A stretch of DNA of 30,053 nucleotides. Source: JAYRWN01 sp041917975. Lineage in GTDB: Bacteria; Bacteroidota; Bacteroidia; Chitinophagales; Saprospiraceae. Below the pieces are notes generated by a model. That model saw only the letters and a list, made by a program, of their open reading frames with translations, searched no databases and was not told where the DNA came from. The stretch's first letter is position 1. Each line of letters begins with the position of its first letter. The position numbers and the translations under genes were made by a program. Of this stretch, positions 1-8,300 are shown piece by piece. The DNA lies in assembly GCA_041917975.1 (NCBI GenBank), contig JAYRWN010000150.1:1-30053 (forward strand), written 5' to 3'.

Positions 1-1866
1 GAAAAACGGTTTGCCAACTGGTTGGAAAATTTGCAGGATTGGAATCTGTCCCGTTCCAGATATTGGGGTATTCCCTTACCCATCTGGCGTACTGCGGATG
101 CCAGTGAAGAATTGTGCATAGGTTCGGTGGAAGAATTAGAAGATCAGATTCTGATAGCGAATGCTGCCTTTCAACTTAACCAAACGGTACCTCTTGATCT
201 GCACCGCCCTTATTTAGATGAGATCGTGCTGGTTTCTCCCGGAGGTCAAAAAATGTACCGCGAGCTGGACCTTATCGACGTGTGGTTTGACAGCGGGTCC
301 ATGCCTTATGCCCAATGGCATTTTCCCTTTGCTAATCAGGATATTTTTAAAAAGAACTTCCCAGCGGATTTTATTGCTGAAGGTGTGGACCAGACCAGAG
401 GTTGGTTTTTTACCTTGCATGCCATTGCCGTGATGGTCTTTGACAGTATTGCCTTTAAAAATGTGGTGTCCAATGGATTGGTCCAGGATAAACTGGGCCG
501 AAAAATGTCTAAACGTCTAGGTAATGCCGTGGAACCGTTTGAAACCATCGCTACTTATGGGGCTGATGCAACTCGTTGGTATTTAATCTCGAACGCTCAA
601 CCCTGGGATAACCTTAAGTTTGACCTGGAAGGAGTGGAAGAAGTGCGCCGCAAGTTTTTTGGCACCTTGTACAACACCTATTCATTTTTTGCCTTGTATG
701 CTAATATCGATGGATTTACCCACCAGGAATATTATCTCCCGATGGAACAAAGGCCGGAAATAGACCGTTGGATCATTTCCAAGCTGCACACCCTCATCGG
801 AGAAGTGGCTGCGGATTATCTCGATTACGAACCTACCAATGCCACGCGCCGGCTGGAAACATTTGTAGATGAACATTTGAGTAACTGGTACGTTCGTTTG
901 TCCCGCCGGCGATTCTGGAAAGGTGATTATACCGCGGACAAAATATCAGCTTATCAGACCCTGTACGAATGCCTGATCAACATGGTCAAAATGATGGCAC
1001 CGGTAGCACCGTTTTTTGCTGATTGGCTCTACAGAAATCTCAATGAGGTCACTCGCCGTGAACCTCATACGTCCGTTCATCTGAGTTTATTTCCGGAGAG
1101 TAATACCGGACGAATCGATCTTCATCTGGAAGAAAAAATGGACTATGCCCAGCGCATATCTTCGCTGGTTCTATCCTTGCGCAAAAAAGAAAAGATCCGG
1201 GTAAGGCAGCCTTTATTACGAGTATTGATACCTGTGTTAGACCCCCATTTTGAGGCTCAAATCCTGGCTGTGGCTGATTTGATAAAAGCGGAAGTGAATG
1301 TGAAAGACATTCATCTGGTGGAGGACACCAGTGGACTCATCGTCAAAAAAGCCAAAGCTAATTTTAAAACCCTGGGTAAACGATTAGGCAAACAGATGAA
1401 AGCGGCCGCAGCTTATATAGAGGCTTTAGACAACACCACCATCGCCGAGTTTGAAAGAAGCGGTACCCTGACAACTCAATTAGATGGGGAAACAATCACT
1501 TTTGAGAGTGAAGATCTGCTGATAAGCTCGGAAGACATACCAGGATGGCAAGTCATTAATGACGGCGACTTAACCTTGGCGCTGGACACCACCCTTACTC
1601 CGGAACTGATTGCCGAAGGCACAGCCAGAGAATTAGTGAATCGGATTCAGAATCTGCGCAAAACCAATGATTTTAAAGTAACGGATAAAATAATTATTCG
1701 CCTGGAGGACCATGAACGTATCCAGGCAGCAGTACATCAATTCGGCACTTATATCTGCGACGAAACTCTCGGTACAGCTATAGAGTTGCATACGGATTTG
1801 GCTGCTGAAAAAATAGAACTTTTCGATGATTTAAGCCTTGCCATGCAGGTGGAAGTAACACCGTGA
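1..1866 (+). CDS. ileS: Isoleucyl-tRNA synthetase, C-terminal part (5' end outside window)
   Basis: Class I aminoacyl-tRNA synthetase that charges tRNA-Ile in the cytoplasm. The reading frame is open from base 1, so this is the last 621 residues; judged by the long Bacteroidota/eukaryote-like form, roughly the first 450-500 (HIGH motif, most of the CP1 editing domain) lie upstream. The fragment begins at the return from the editing domain into the catalytic core (LSRSRYWGIPLPIW, just after the first residues). The second signature loop is KMSKR at bases 502-516, followed by LGNAVEP; Arg in the last position is common in this IleS type. The anticodon-binding helical domain follows (DRWIISKL onward, with LSNWYVRLSRRRFW), then a C-terminal region resembling DUF5915, without a zinc-finger tail. 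It ends at TGA and converges on the LRR gene 23 bases away. Identification is very secure. Confidence 0.97.
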   Translation, partial: EKRFANWLENLQDWNLSRSRYWGIPLPIWRTADASEELCIGSVEELEDQILIANAAFQLNQTVPLDLHRPYLDEIVLVSPGGQKMYRELDLIDVWFDSGSMPYAQWHFPFANQDIFKKNFPADFIAEGVDQTRGWFFTLHAIAVMVFDSIAFKNVVSNGLVQDKLGRKMSKRLGNAVEPFETIATYGADATRWYLISNAQPWDNLKFDLEGVEEVRRKFFGTLYNTYSFFALYANIDGFTHQEYYLPMEQRPEIDRWIISKLHTLIGEVAADYLDYEPTNATRRLETFVDEHLSNWYVRLSRRRFWKGDYTADKISAYQTLYECLINMVKMMAPVAPFFADWLYRNLNEVTRREPHTSVHLSLFPESNTGRIDLHLEEKMDYAQRISSLVLSLRKKEKIRVRQPLLRVLIPVLDPHFEAQILAVADLIKAEVNVKDIHLVEDTSGLIVKKAKANFKTLGKRLGKQMKAAAAYIEALDNTTIAEFERSGTLTTQLDGETITFESEDLLISSEDIPGWQVINDGDLTLALDTTLTPELIAEGTARELVNRIQNLRKTNDFKVTDKIIIRLEDHERIQAAVHQFGTYICDETLGTAIELHTDLAAEKIELFDDLSLAMQVEVTP

Positions 1867-1889
1867 GGGCAGAAGAAATCATTTCTAAT

Positions 1890-2720
1890 TTAAAAATAAA
1901 CCAGGCCCCCTCCGGGGAGTATTTGTATTAATTCCTCGGGGACGGGTAAATTATTCCAGCGTAAATCAAGCTGTTCTAAACAGGGTAAATCGAATAAAGT
2001 CTGCGGTATTGAAGTAAGCTGATTACCGCGCAAATCCAGGCGTCGGAGCTTTTGGTTTTTTAATAAGGCTTCAGGTAGTGCGGTAAGTTTATTATTGCGC
2101 AGATTTAATACTTGAAGAGCCGGAAATAAAGGAATAGAAGTGAGAAAATTATTTTCCAAATTTAAATTTATTAGTTCCGATAACTGAGTCATTGCTGCTG
2201 GTAAACAGGAGATGTTATTGTTTTTTAAAGATAGCTTACGTAGGGAAATTAGCTGATAGAATGTATCGGGGAGAGAGGAGATCTGATTATTATCAGCGTT
2301 TAAATAGAATAAATTTCTTAATAAACCAATGCTGGAAGGTAAAGTGTGCAACACATTGGCACTAATATTTAAGTAGCGCAATTTTATTAGTTGGCCTAAA
2401 GTCTCGGGTAATACATTTAGTTTATCTTGGTGCAGATATAAATAACTGTCCAGTTGGTTTAATTCACAGATAGTTTCTGGAATATATTCCAGGGCATTGT
2501 GACCCAGATCCAGCATCCGCAAGGCCTTCAGGTTTTTTATTAGTGGAGATATTTTGGGGAGTTTATTTTCTGATAAATTAAGTATTTGCTGTGTAGGTTG
2601 ATTCCACCAGTAGTATGGAATGTCCGTAAGATGGTTATTAAATAATGAAATTTCATCCCAATCCTCGGTGATGGCGGGCATTGAAATTAGAGCTGAGTTA
2701 TTTAGTATTAAACGTTTCAA
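1890..2720 (-). CDS. Leucine-rich repeat protein, cytoplasmic
   Basis: A 276-residue protein made almost wholly of about 12 leucine-rich repeats of roughly 23 residues (pattern LxxLxLxxNxLxxLPxx, for example LRYLNISANVLHTLP and LRRLDLRGNQLTSIP). It has no signal peptide, no membrane segment and no added domain such as Roc, kinase or E3 ligase, so it is probably a soluble cytoplasmic binding scaffold; its partner is unknown. Repeats start within the first residues, and the last one is followed by a short PGGG-containing tail. Its start lies 2 bases after the stop of the phosphatase gene, which implies co-transcription and possibly translational coupling. The gene looks more AT-rich and uses TTA leucine codons more than its neighbours, which may mean later acquisition or simply reflect the repeat composition. 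Fold confident, function unknown. Confidence 0.85.
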   Translation of the reverse strand: MKRLILNNSALISMPAITEDWDEISLFNNHLTDIPYYWWNQPTQQILNLSENKLPKISPLIKNLKALRMLDLGHNALEYIPETICELNQLDSYLYLHQDKLNVLPETLGQLIKLRYLNISANVLHTLPSSIGLLRNLFYLNADNNQISSLPDTFYQLISLRKLSLKNNNISCLPAAMTQLSELINLNLENNFLTSIPLFPALQVLNLRNNKLTALPEALLKNQKLRRLDLRGNQLTSIPQTLFDLPCLEQLDLRWNNLPVPEELIQILPGGGLVYF

Positions 2721-2722
2721 TA

Positions 2723-3178
2723 TTATTTAGCGGTGTGTTTATTAATTACTTGTTCACACGCTTCTTCTAATAATACAAATACTTCCTGGAATTTATTCGT
2801 GTAATAGGGATCTGGTACAGATTTATTGTAATCCGGGAAACTATAATTTAAGATCAGCTGAATTTTGTTTTTTTCCTCAGCGGTACGTGCGAGCCGGTGG
2901 ACGAATTGATAATTTTCCGCATCCATGGTCAGAATTAAATCGAAGCGCAGGAAGTCCACCGGGTTAAACATGCGGGCGCTTTGCCAGGAAATATCAATCC
3001 CATGTAATTGTGCGGTCTTGATAGCGCGCGGGTCGGGTTTCTCACCGATATGCCAGGCATGTGTACCGGCAGAATCTACATCCCAATCCAGATCGAGATA
3101 TTTTATTTTATGGGCCAGAATGCCTTGCGCTAATGGGGAGCGGCATATATTGCCCATACAGACCATTAAGATGCGCAT
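2723..3178 (-). CDS. Low-molecular-weight protein-tyrosine phosphatase
   Basis: A 151-residue cytoplasmic phosphatase of the LMW-PTP/arsenate-reductase-like fold. The P-loop is at the N terminus: C7-MGNIC-R13-S14 (CX5R-S), with the catalytic cysteine at 7 and the phosphate-binding arginine at 13. The general-acid aspartate is D123 in VPDPYY (121-126), the usual DP motif near the C terminus. Length matches the family (about 150). In bacteria such enzymes often dephosphorylate tyrosine kinases of polysaccharide export, but no kinase or capsule gene lies nearby, so the substrate is unknown. The gene follows the HIT gene by 73 bases and is followed 2 bases later by the LRR gene; an LRR scaffold as a partner is possible but only inferred. 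The ATG start sits just before the P-loop, as is normal. Confidence 0.95.
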   Translation of the reverse strand: MRILMVCMGNICRSPLAQGILAHKIKYLDLDWDVDSAGTHAWHIGEKPDPRAIKTAQLHGIDISWQSARMFNPVDFLRFDLILTMDAENYQFVHRLARTAEEKNKIQLILNYSFPDYNKSVPDPYYTNKFQEVFVLLEEACEQVINKHTAK

Positions 3179-3251
3179 GTCTTTTTTATTTTTTAACTGC
3201 AGCGACTAGCCGGGGACACAGTTTTGGAAAAAGTTTGTCGCTCTAAATATA

Positions 3252-3650
3252 TTACAAAACAATATGCTGTTGAATTAAGGCAGCGAGAGAGGCTAATTCA
3301 GCTGAAGACGGTTTGGATTTGTCCTTCATAAAATTCATATCATTCATTTCACGGATGGGGATCAAATGGATATGAGCGTGAGGGACTTCTAAGCCGATGA
3401 CCGATACACCAATGCGTTTGCAGGGTACCGCAGCACGCAGTCCAATGGCTACTTTTTTAGCGAAGGTGACCATGTCCTGCAGCAGTTGATCTTCTAAATC
3501 GAAAATATAATCTACTTCTATTTTCGGGACCACCAGCACATGACCGGTATTAACCGGGGTGATGTCCAGAAAAGCAAGAAATTGCTCATTTTCAGCAACG
3601 CGATGGCATGGAATTTCACCACGGATAATGCGTGAAAAAATAGAGGTCAT
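3252..3650 (-). CDS. HIT family nucleotide-binding protein (HinT-like)
   Basis: Histidine-triad protein of 132 residues, likely a purine nucleoside phosphoramidase/AMP-lysine hydrolase of the HinT branch. It opens with the typical SIFSRIIRGEIPC segment, and the triad H91-A-H93-I-H95-L-I lies near the C terminus in the family pattern HxHxHxx. The longest open frame begins with a GTG 9 bases upstream, at 3659; I chose the ATG at 3650 because it gives the usual short N terminus and sits one base after the greA stop codon. That near-touching arrangement implies translational coupling with greA, and greA-HIT adjacency is common in Bacteroidota. The physiological substrate of bacterial HinT proteins is largely unsettled. 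Confidence 0.93.
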   Translation of the reverse strand: MTSIFSRIIRGEIPCHRVAENEQFLAFLDITPVNTGHVLVVPKIEVDYIFDLEDQLLQDMVTFAKKVAIGLRAAVPCKRIGVSVIGLEVPHAHIHLIPIREMNDMNFMKDKSKPSSAELASLAALIQQHIVL

Positions 3651-3651
3651 A

Positions 3652-4125
3652 TTATGCACCTATTTCGACTATTTCCAAATGCATCAGACCTCCCGGAGTT
3701 TGTATGGCTGCTACGTCTCCTTTGCCTTTCCCTAACAAACCCTGGCCTATAGGGGAGGTAACTGATATTTTACCTTCTTTAAGATTAGCTTCACTTTCAG
3801 AAACCAGTTTGTATATAATTTCCTTACCGGTTTTTACATTTTTAAGTTTTACAGAAGAAAGTAACGATATTTTAAAGGGGTCTAAAAAAGATTCATCGAT
3901 GACGCGCGCATTCATCAATTGTTTTTCGATGGTATTGATGCGCAATTCCAGCATGCCTTGGGCATTTTTAGCAGCGTCATACTCCGCGTTTTCAGAAAGA
4001 TCGCCTTTATCTCGGGCTTCAGCTATAGCACGGGCCGCTTCGCGCCGACCGTTCAACTTCAAATCTTCAAGTTCGTTTTTCAGTTTGTCATACCCTTCCT
4101 GGGTTAAATATATTATATCAGCCAT
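3652..4125 (-). CDS. greA: Transcription elongation factor GreA
   Basis: GreA enters the secondary channel of RNA polymerase and stimulates cleavage of backtracked RNA, rescuing paused complexes. The 157-residue length is standard. The N-terminal antiparallel coiled coil (about 1-75) carries the tip motif GDLSENAEYDAAK at 41-53, with the acidic residues D42 and E45 that act on the polymerase magnesium. The C-terminal FKBP-like domain contains the expected SPIGQGLLGK segment. It is the first gene of a minus-strand group with HIT, phosphatase and LRR genes. The upstream 197 bases hold the terminator of the preceding envelope operon, and I found no full consensus promoter there. Confidence 0.98.
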   Translation of the reverse strand: MADIIYLTQEGYDKLKNELEDLKLNGRREAARAIAEARDKGDLSENAEYDAAKNAQGMLELRINTIEKQLMNARVIDESFLDPFKISLLSSVKLKNVKTGKEIIYKLVSESEANLKEGKISVTSPIGQGLLGKGKGDVAAIQTPGGLMHLEIVEIGA

Positions 4126-4226
4126 AAAGCTATATTCTAAGTGAAATGATATTTTTTGGATTATTTCTTTTCGAGCCGACCAACCCTTTCAGGCAAAATG
4201 GAAGTGTTTGGGACTAGTTCTTAAAG

Positions 4227-4277
4227 AATAAAAAAGAGAAGAAAATAGACTAAACTGGTTTCTACTTTCTTCTCTTT
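4227..4277 (-). terminator. Intrinsic terminator of the receptor / PorV-like operon
   Basis: Left arm 4233-4249 and right arm 4261-4277 are complementary over 17 positions with a single mismatch, around an 11-base loop (4250-4260). On the minus strand the hairpin runs straight into a T-rich tail (complement of the A-run at 4230-4235). It lies 46 bases past the stop codon of the PorV/PorQ-family gene and before greA, which is where a terminator is expected. Confidence 0.85.
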
Positions 4278-4322
4278 CCAGATGCAAAAATAAGTGTATT
4301 TTATGTAATCATCAAATAAATT

Positions 4323-5369
4323 TCATATGGATATGCGCACTGATAAATTGTGCGTACCATTAAATACCCGGGAAGTGAGGTAGCCATAATCAATACCCAG
4401 TCGTCGCGAACTACCTTTTTTTAAAGGCATATCAAATGAAGCACCGGCACTAAATCCGGTAAACACACTGCGGTCCACAGAGTGCTGGTTAGCCCCTAAT
4501 TCATGTTTATAACCAGCGCGGATAGAGAAAATTTCTCTAAGGGAATATTCAACACCTCCGCCCAACTGATCCCGTGAGAAAGAGTTGGCGGTGAAATTAC
4601 CTAAAGCGGTGATGCGGTGGTTTTTGGTCGCATAAAAGTCATATGACATACCAATATTAAGCAGTGAAGGTAGATCAAATGATGCCGCCCGCTGCTCGTA
4701 AGTGAGGTCATAAATGGTGTTATTATCTTTGTTTTCACCTTGAAAGGATAAACCTTCGCCGCCGAATTTCATAGGTGACCCGACATTGCGCAGGGATATG
4801 CCGAATTTAAAATTATCTTTTGGGCCGGCAACATACTGTATCCCTGCATCTAGGGCAAAACCAAACGCTGTCAGATCAGCAGTAGACTCGGAGATGGTCC
4901 TGAATAGAATGCCGACCGACACCTTGTTATCAAAGCGGTGTGCATATGCCACACCCAGGTGGAAAAAGCTGGGTGAAAAAGTGGCTCCAGTGCCATCAGG
5001 GGATTGAACGGTAGTTTCAATAAGATCACCAAAATCCAGAGAAACTATACTGATGCCTAATACCCCATTATCACCTACCCGCTGGGCCAGGCCCAAGCCA
5101 TTCAAGGCTATATCTGTACCGGATAAATAGCGTGAGTGGCCAATGAGTACCTCGGTGCGATTTATGCCGGTTAAGCCGGCGACATTCAGGCGCATTGCTT
5201 CCACACCCTTGATGAACGAGGTATTCATTGTATAAAAGCCCAAACTGCGGGCCCAGGGGTTAAGAAGTAGCTCGTAGGCTCCGGCTTCTCCCTGGCGATC
5301 AGGGTTACCACCGCGAAGGTTATTCAAGCTAAGAATTATCGTTAGGACCAGGAGGTAAATTTTCTTCAT
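4323..5369 (-). CDS. PorV/PorQ-family outer-membrane beta-barrel protein
   Basis: A 348-residue protein with a signal peptide (MKKIYLLVLTIILSL...) and a body of alternating amphipathic strands rich in glycine and aromatics, ending in NLSVRISI, as in FadL-like barrels of the PorV/PorQ (UPF0164) family. The N-terminal part (NPWARSLGFYTMNTSFIKGVEAMRLNVAGL) matches the family pattern in which a conserved 'NPA' region follows the first strand, here as NVA. PorV itself shuttles T9SS cargo to the cell surface; this copy sits 12 bases behind a gene whose product carries a sorting-domain-like C terminus, so a dedicated shuttle or anchor role is a reasonable inference. It is too divergent to call PorV. 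The start is the ATG at 5369; a GTG two codons upstream is possible but gives a less typical leader. Confidence 0.8.
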   Translation of the reverse strand: MKKIYLLVLTIILSLNNLRGGNPDRQGEAGAYELLLNPWARSLGFYTMNTSFIKGVEAMRLNVAGLTGINRTEVLIGHSRYLSGTDIALNGLGLAQRVGDNGVLGISIVSLDFGDLIETTVQSPDGTGATFSPSFFHLGVAYAHRFDNKVSVGILFRTISESTADLTAFGFALDAGIQYVAGPKDNFKFGISLRNVGSPMKFGGEGLSFQGENKDNNTIYDLTYEQRAASFDLPSLLNIGMSYDFYATKNHRITALGNFTANSFSRDQLGGGVEYSLREIFSIRAGYKHELGANQHSVDRSVFTGFSAGASFDMPLKKGSSRRLGIDYGYLTSRVFNGTHNLSVRISI

Positions 5370-5381
5370 GAGCACATTTTT

Positions 5382-8300
5382 TTATAAACCACTGGGATCA
5401 AACTTCCTTTGTACTCCAAACCACTTGATGACCCGCTCGCCAATGTCGGGTGCTGAAACATGGATCAAATAGACTCCACTGGCCACCGGTATGCCTTTCG
5501 CATTTTTAAGATCCCATTCCAGATCGGGCTGGATTTGAGTGTCGTTGATCGCCGGATTGGAACGGTCGGTTATGGGCAGGCGACTTTCGATGCGTTTGTA
5601 TTGGCGGATAAAACGGCCATCCAACGAATAGATGGTTACCACGCAATTAGCCGGAAGGTTAGTAATTTTTACAATGTTACTGAACTGAGATGTTTCATAA
5701 CTGGAGTAACCATAATAAGGATTTGGAACCGCTTTGATAGCTTTTAAGACTTCCGGTAAGTCCGGGGCTTCCGGAACTTTGGCTTCCAGATTGGACAACT
5801 TAAACCGATAAGCCGGATGGCCTTGATTAACACCAGTGCCTTGAGCCACACCATAAGGATTATCGACCCGCAATTTTATGGTTACTTCATGAGGGATTAG
5901 CCCATCCTTGTAACTAGTGACAGTCTGACCCGAGGATAGAACAGGAATGCCCGTCCAGGTTATTTGGGTCAAGGCATTTATTTTACGTAATTCGTTTTGA
6001 GTAGGATCAAGACGCGTACGGATAAAGGCACAAGCATCATATGCTGTATTAGAAACATAAATGAAGTGCTGGCCTCCCATCAAAAAATTATAAATGGATA
6101 CTTGCGCGGGTACATCTAAAAACAATTGATTGGTAGGGTTCCACATCATATCGCCACCGATAGGTTGGCCACCGGTAAAAAGTTCTTTAAAGAACCGTCC
6201 GTCGTAAACTGAATTTTCTCCAAAGAAAATATTCAGACGTTGCCCTGTTTCTACATCGATGGCATAACCCGGAAACCAGGCCATACCCTCTCCGTCCCCG
6301 TCCGGGTCAGGTAATCCATCATTATTGGTATCTTCTTTACCTACTGAAGGGCTACGGCGGAGGTCAAAGTTACGTGCATTACCAATGGCCGGAATGCCTA
6401 AGCCTACCGTAGAAGAGGTGTAAAAAAGATTTGCTGTTTCGACGACCACACACCGGCTCCATAGTTTTTTATCCGGAGTAAGCACGATATCGATATTGTT
6501 AAGGTCTTTAAGACCGGCGCGCTGCCTTACGATTTCAAAACTCTGTCCTTGATCATGCCAGGATGGAGAAATATAGGGTGTACCGGCTGCAGGACGCCGA
6601 TAGTCCGTAAGTAAAAAGGGTACCAGGGGTCCCATTGCTGACAGCCCGCGATCCGGGTCTAACAAATTATCGGCTTCCCCTGAATTTGTTTTAATATAAT
6701 GTAACACGCCTTCTCCATCCGGAATGAAGGATAACCAGGGGGATTTATTTTTATCTGTGTATTCTACCACTCCTCCCAAAGCACCATTAGTGGCTGTTTC
6801 CTTGCTTCCGGCTTCCGGGGTTTGGCCGATAACAATAGAAAATCCGTAACTGGCTATCACCTGTTCGTTAAGGCGGGCCAAGGTTGTTTCGGAGACGATG
6901 ACCCGGTTTGGGTCATCTGCTTTGGTTAAGGTCCAGCGGGCATTGGGATCAAGGATATTATCACTTAGATTTCTGTCACTAAATTTAAGGATAAATTCCC
7001 CGTCTTTTACATCAAGGGGGTTAAAGACCAGAATTTTCACCGGACCTTGGCCGGGAGCATAAGTGATTTCACCGGTAAAAGGACCGTTGACAATGGCGTT
7101 GCGCGACTCCGGGGATAACTCCAGAAAATTGGAACCGGCTCCTTGGCCATCCAGCCGGGTGACTACGGCACCATCACCATATTTGGCATTCAGTTGGGTG
7201 TAAACGATGCTTCGCGGAGTGCCTTCATATTTTCTAATATTCCGACGCCCCTCCAGGTATGGGCGCCTCTGGCCCACGACATCTTTCGGATCAAATGGTG
7301 CGTACCCGTTATAAGCATAAGCAATCGCTGTGAAATAATACTTTTTATGATTCACCAAAGCTCTGTCCTCAGAAGCAAATTGGTCCTCGGTCACTTTAAA
7401 GGTACGGCGAATACCCGTATTGGCCCCTTCTACCTTCAGTTCAGGTATCCAGACCGGTTCGGAAGAATTTGGGTTGGGTATAGACGTCCAATTGTAGACG
7501 GATTGAACGTTGTTTTTTAAATCCACTTGATAAATCAGCCGGGCCTTTTCAAAGTCATTTAACTCCCCAACGGAAACTTCAGAATTAATCAGTTGGTATA
7601 TTTTGTAGCCTTCAAAACGGTATAAACTGTCCACCTCACCGGCAGGGGCTTGCAGGTCTACTTCAGCATAAGCTTCAAAACGGTTGTTAGAGCTTACAGA
7701 GTCGTTAGTGAGGATCAAAATAAGTTCTTTATCCAGTTCTACGATATCCACATCAGGAGCGTCCGGTCCGTCAGTTATATCAAAACAATTATCAAATAAA
7801 GATTGGGCGATGTCATCGGCTGAGAGTAATCTTTCAATGTTCGGGCAGGGATAATCAAAATCGGGAACCCAGACAACACCAACGATCAACTCGTTGACCG
7901 CTCCCGGATCGAGGCGGAAAGGCCCGGAAGCCTGGATCATCCGGCGGTCACCAAAATCCAAATTGGCTGTACACATGGACCAACCACTGGCCTGATTAGG
8001 TGGTTCGGTGAAGGAATAATTAATAGGGCTTCCACCCAGCTGATAAGCAGTACCGCCATAGGAGAAACGTGTGCCATCTTTCCAACTACCGGATAAATAA
8101 TTGTAATATTCTTGAGCCACTTGTGGGTCGGTCATCCCATTCGGCCAATTGCCTACCGCTTGATTATTATAGTAGGTAAAGGATGACATCCCTATTTCAT
8201 TCCCATTCTCGTCCAATGGACCACGAAAATAATCCACGCCCAGGATCGGGACTTCATTGCAATAGGTATTTACTCCACCCGGACAAGCGCAGCCGGTCTC

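Noticed and set aside
1896..1912. GC-rich cccc/gggg hairpin at the end of the LRR gene as an ileS terminator
   Set aside because: Stem of only about 4-5 bp and no T-run; it lies inside the LRR coding sequence.
3201..3242. AGCGAC ... GTCGCT inverted repeat between the HIT and phosphatase genes
   Set aside because: Only 6 bp with a 30-base loop and no adjoining T-run on the hairpin; too weak to call a terminator or attenuator.
3704..4144. 146-codon plus-strand frame over greA
   Set aside because: Shadow frame of greA: serine/phenylalanine-rich composition is the complement of its charged coiled coil, and greA is unmistakable.
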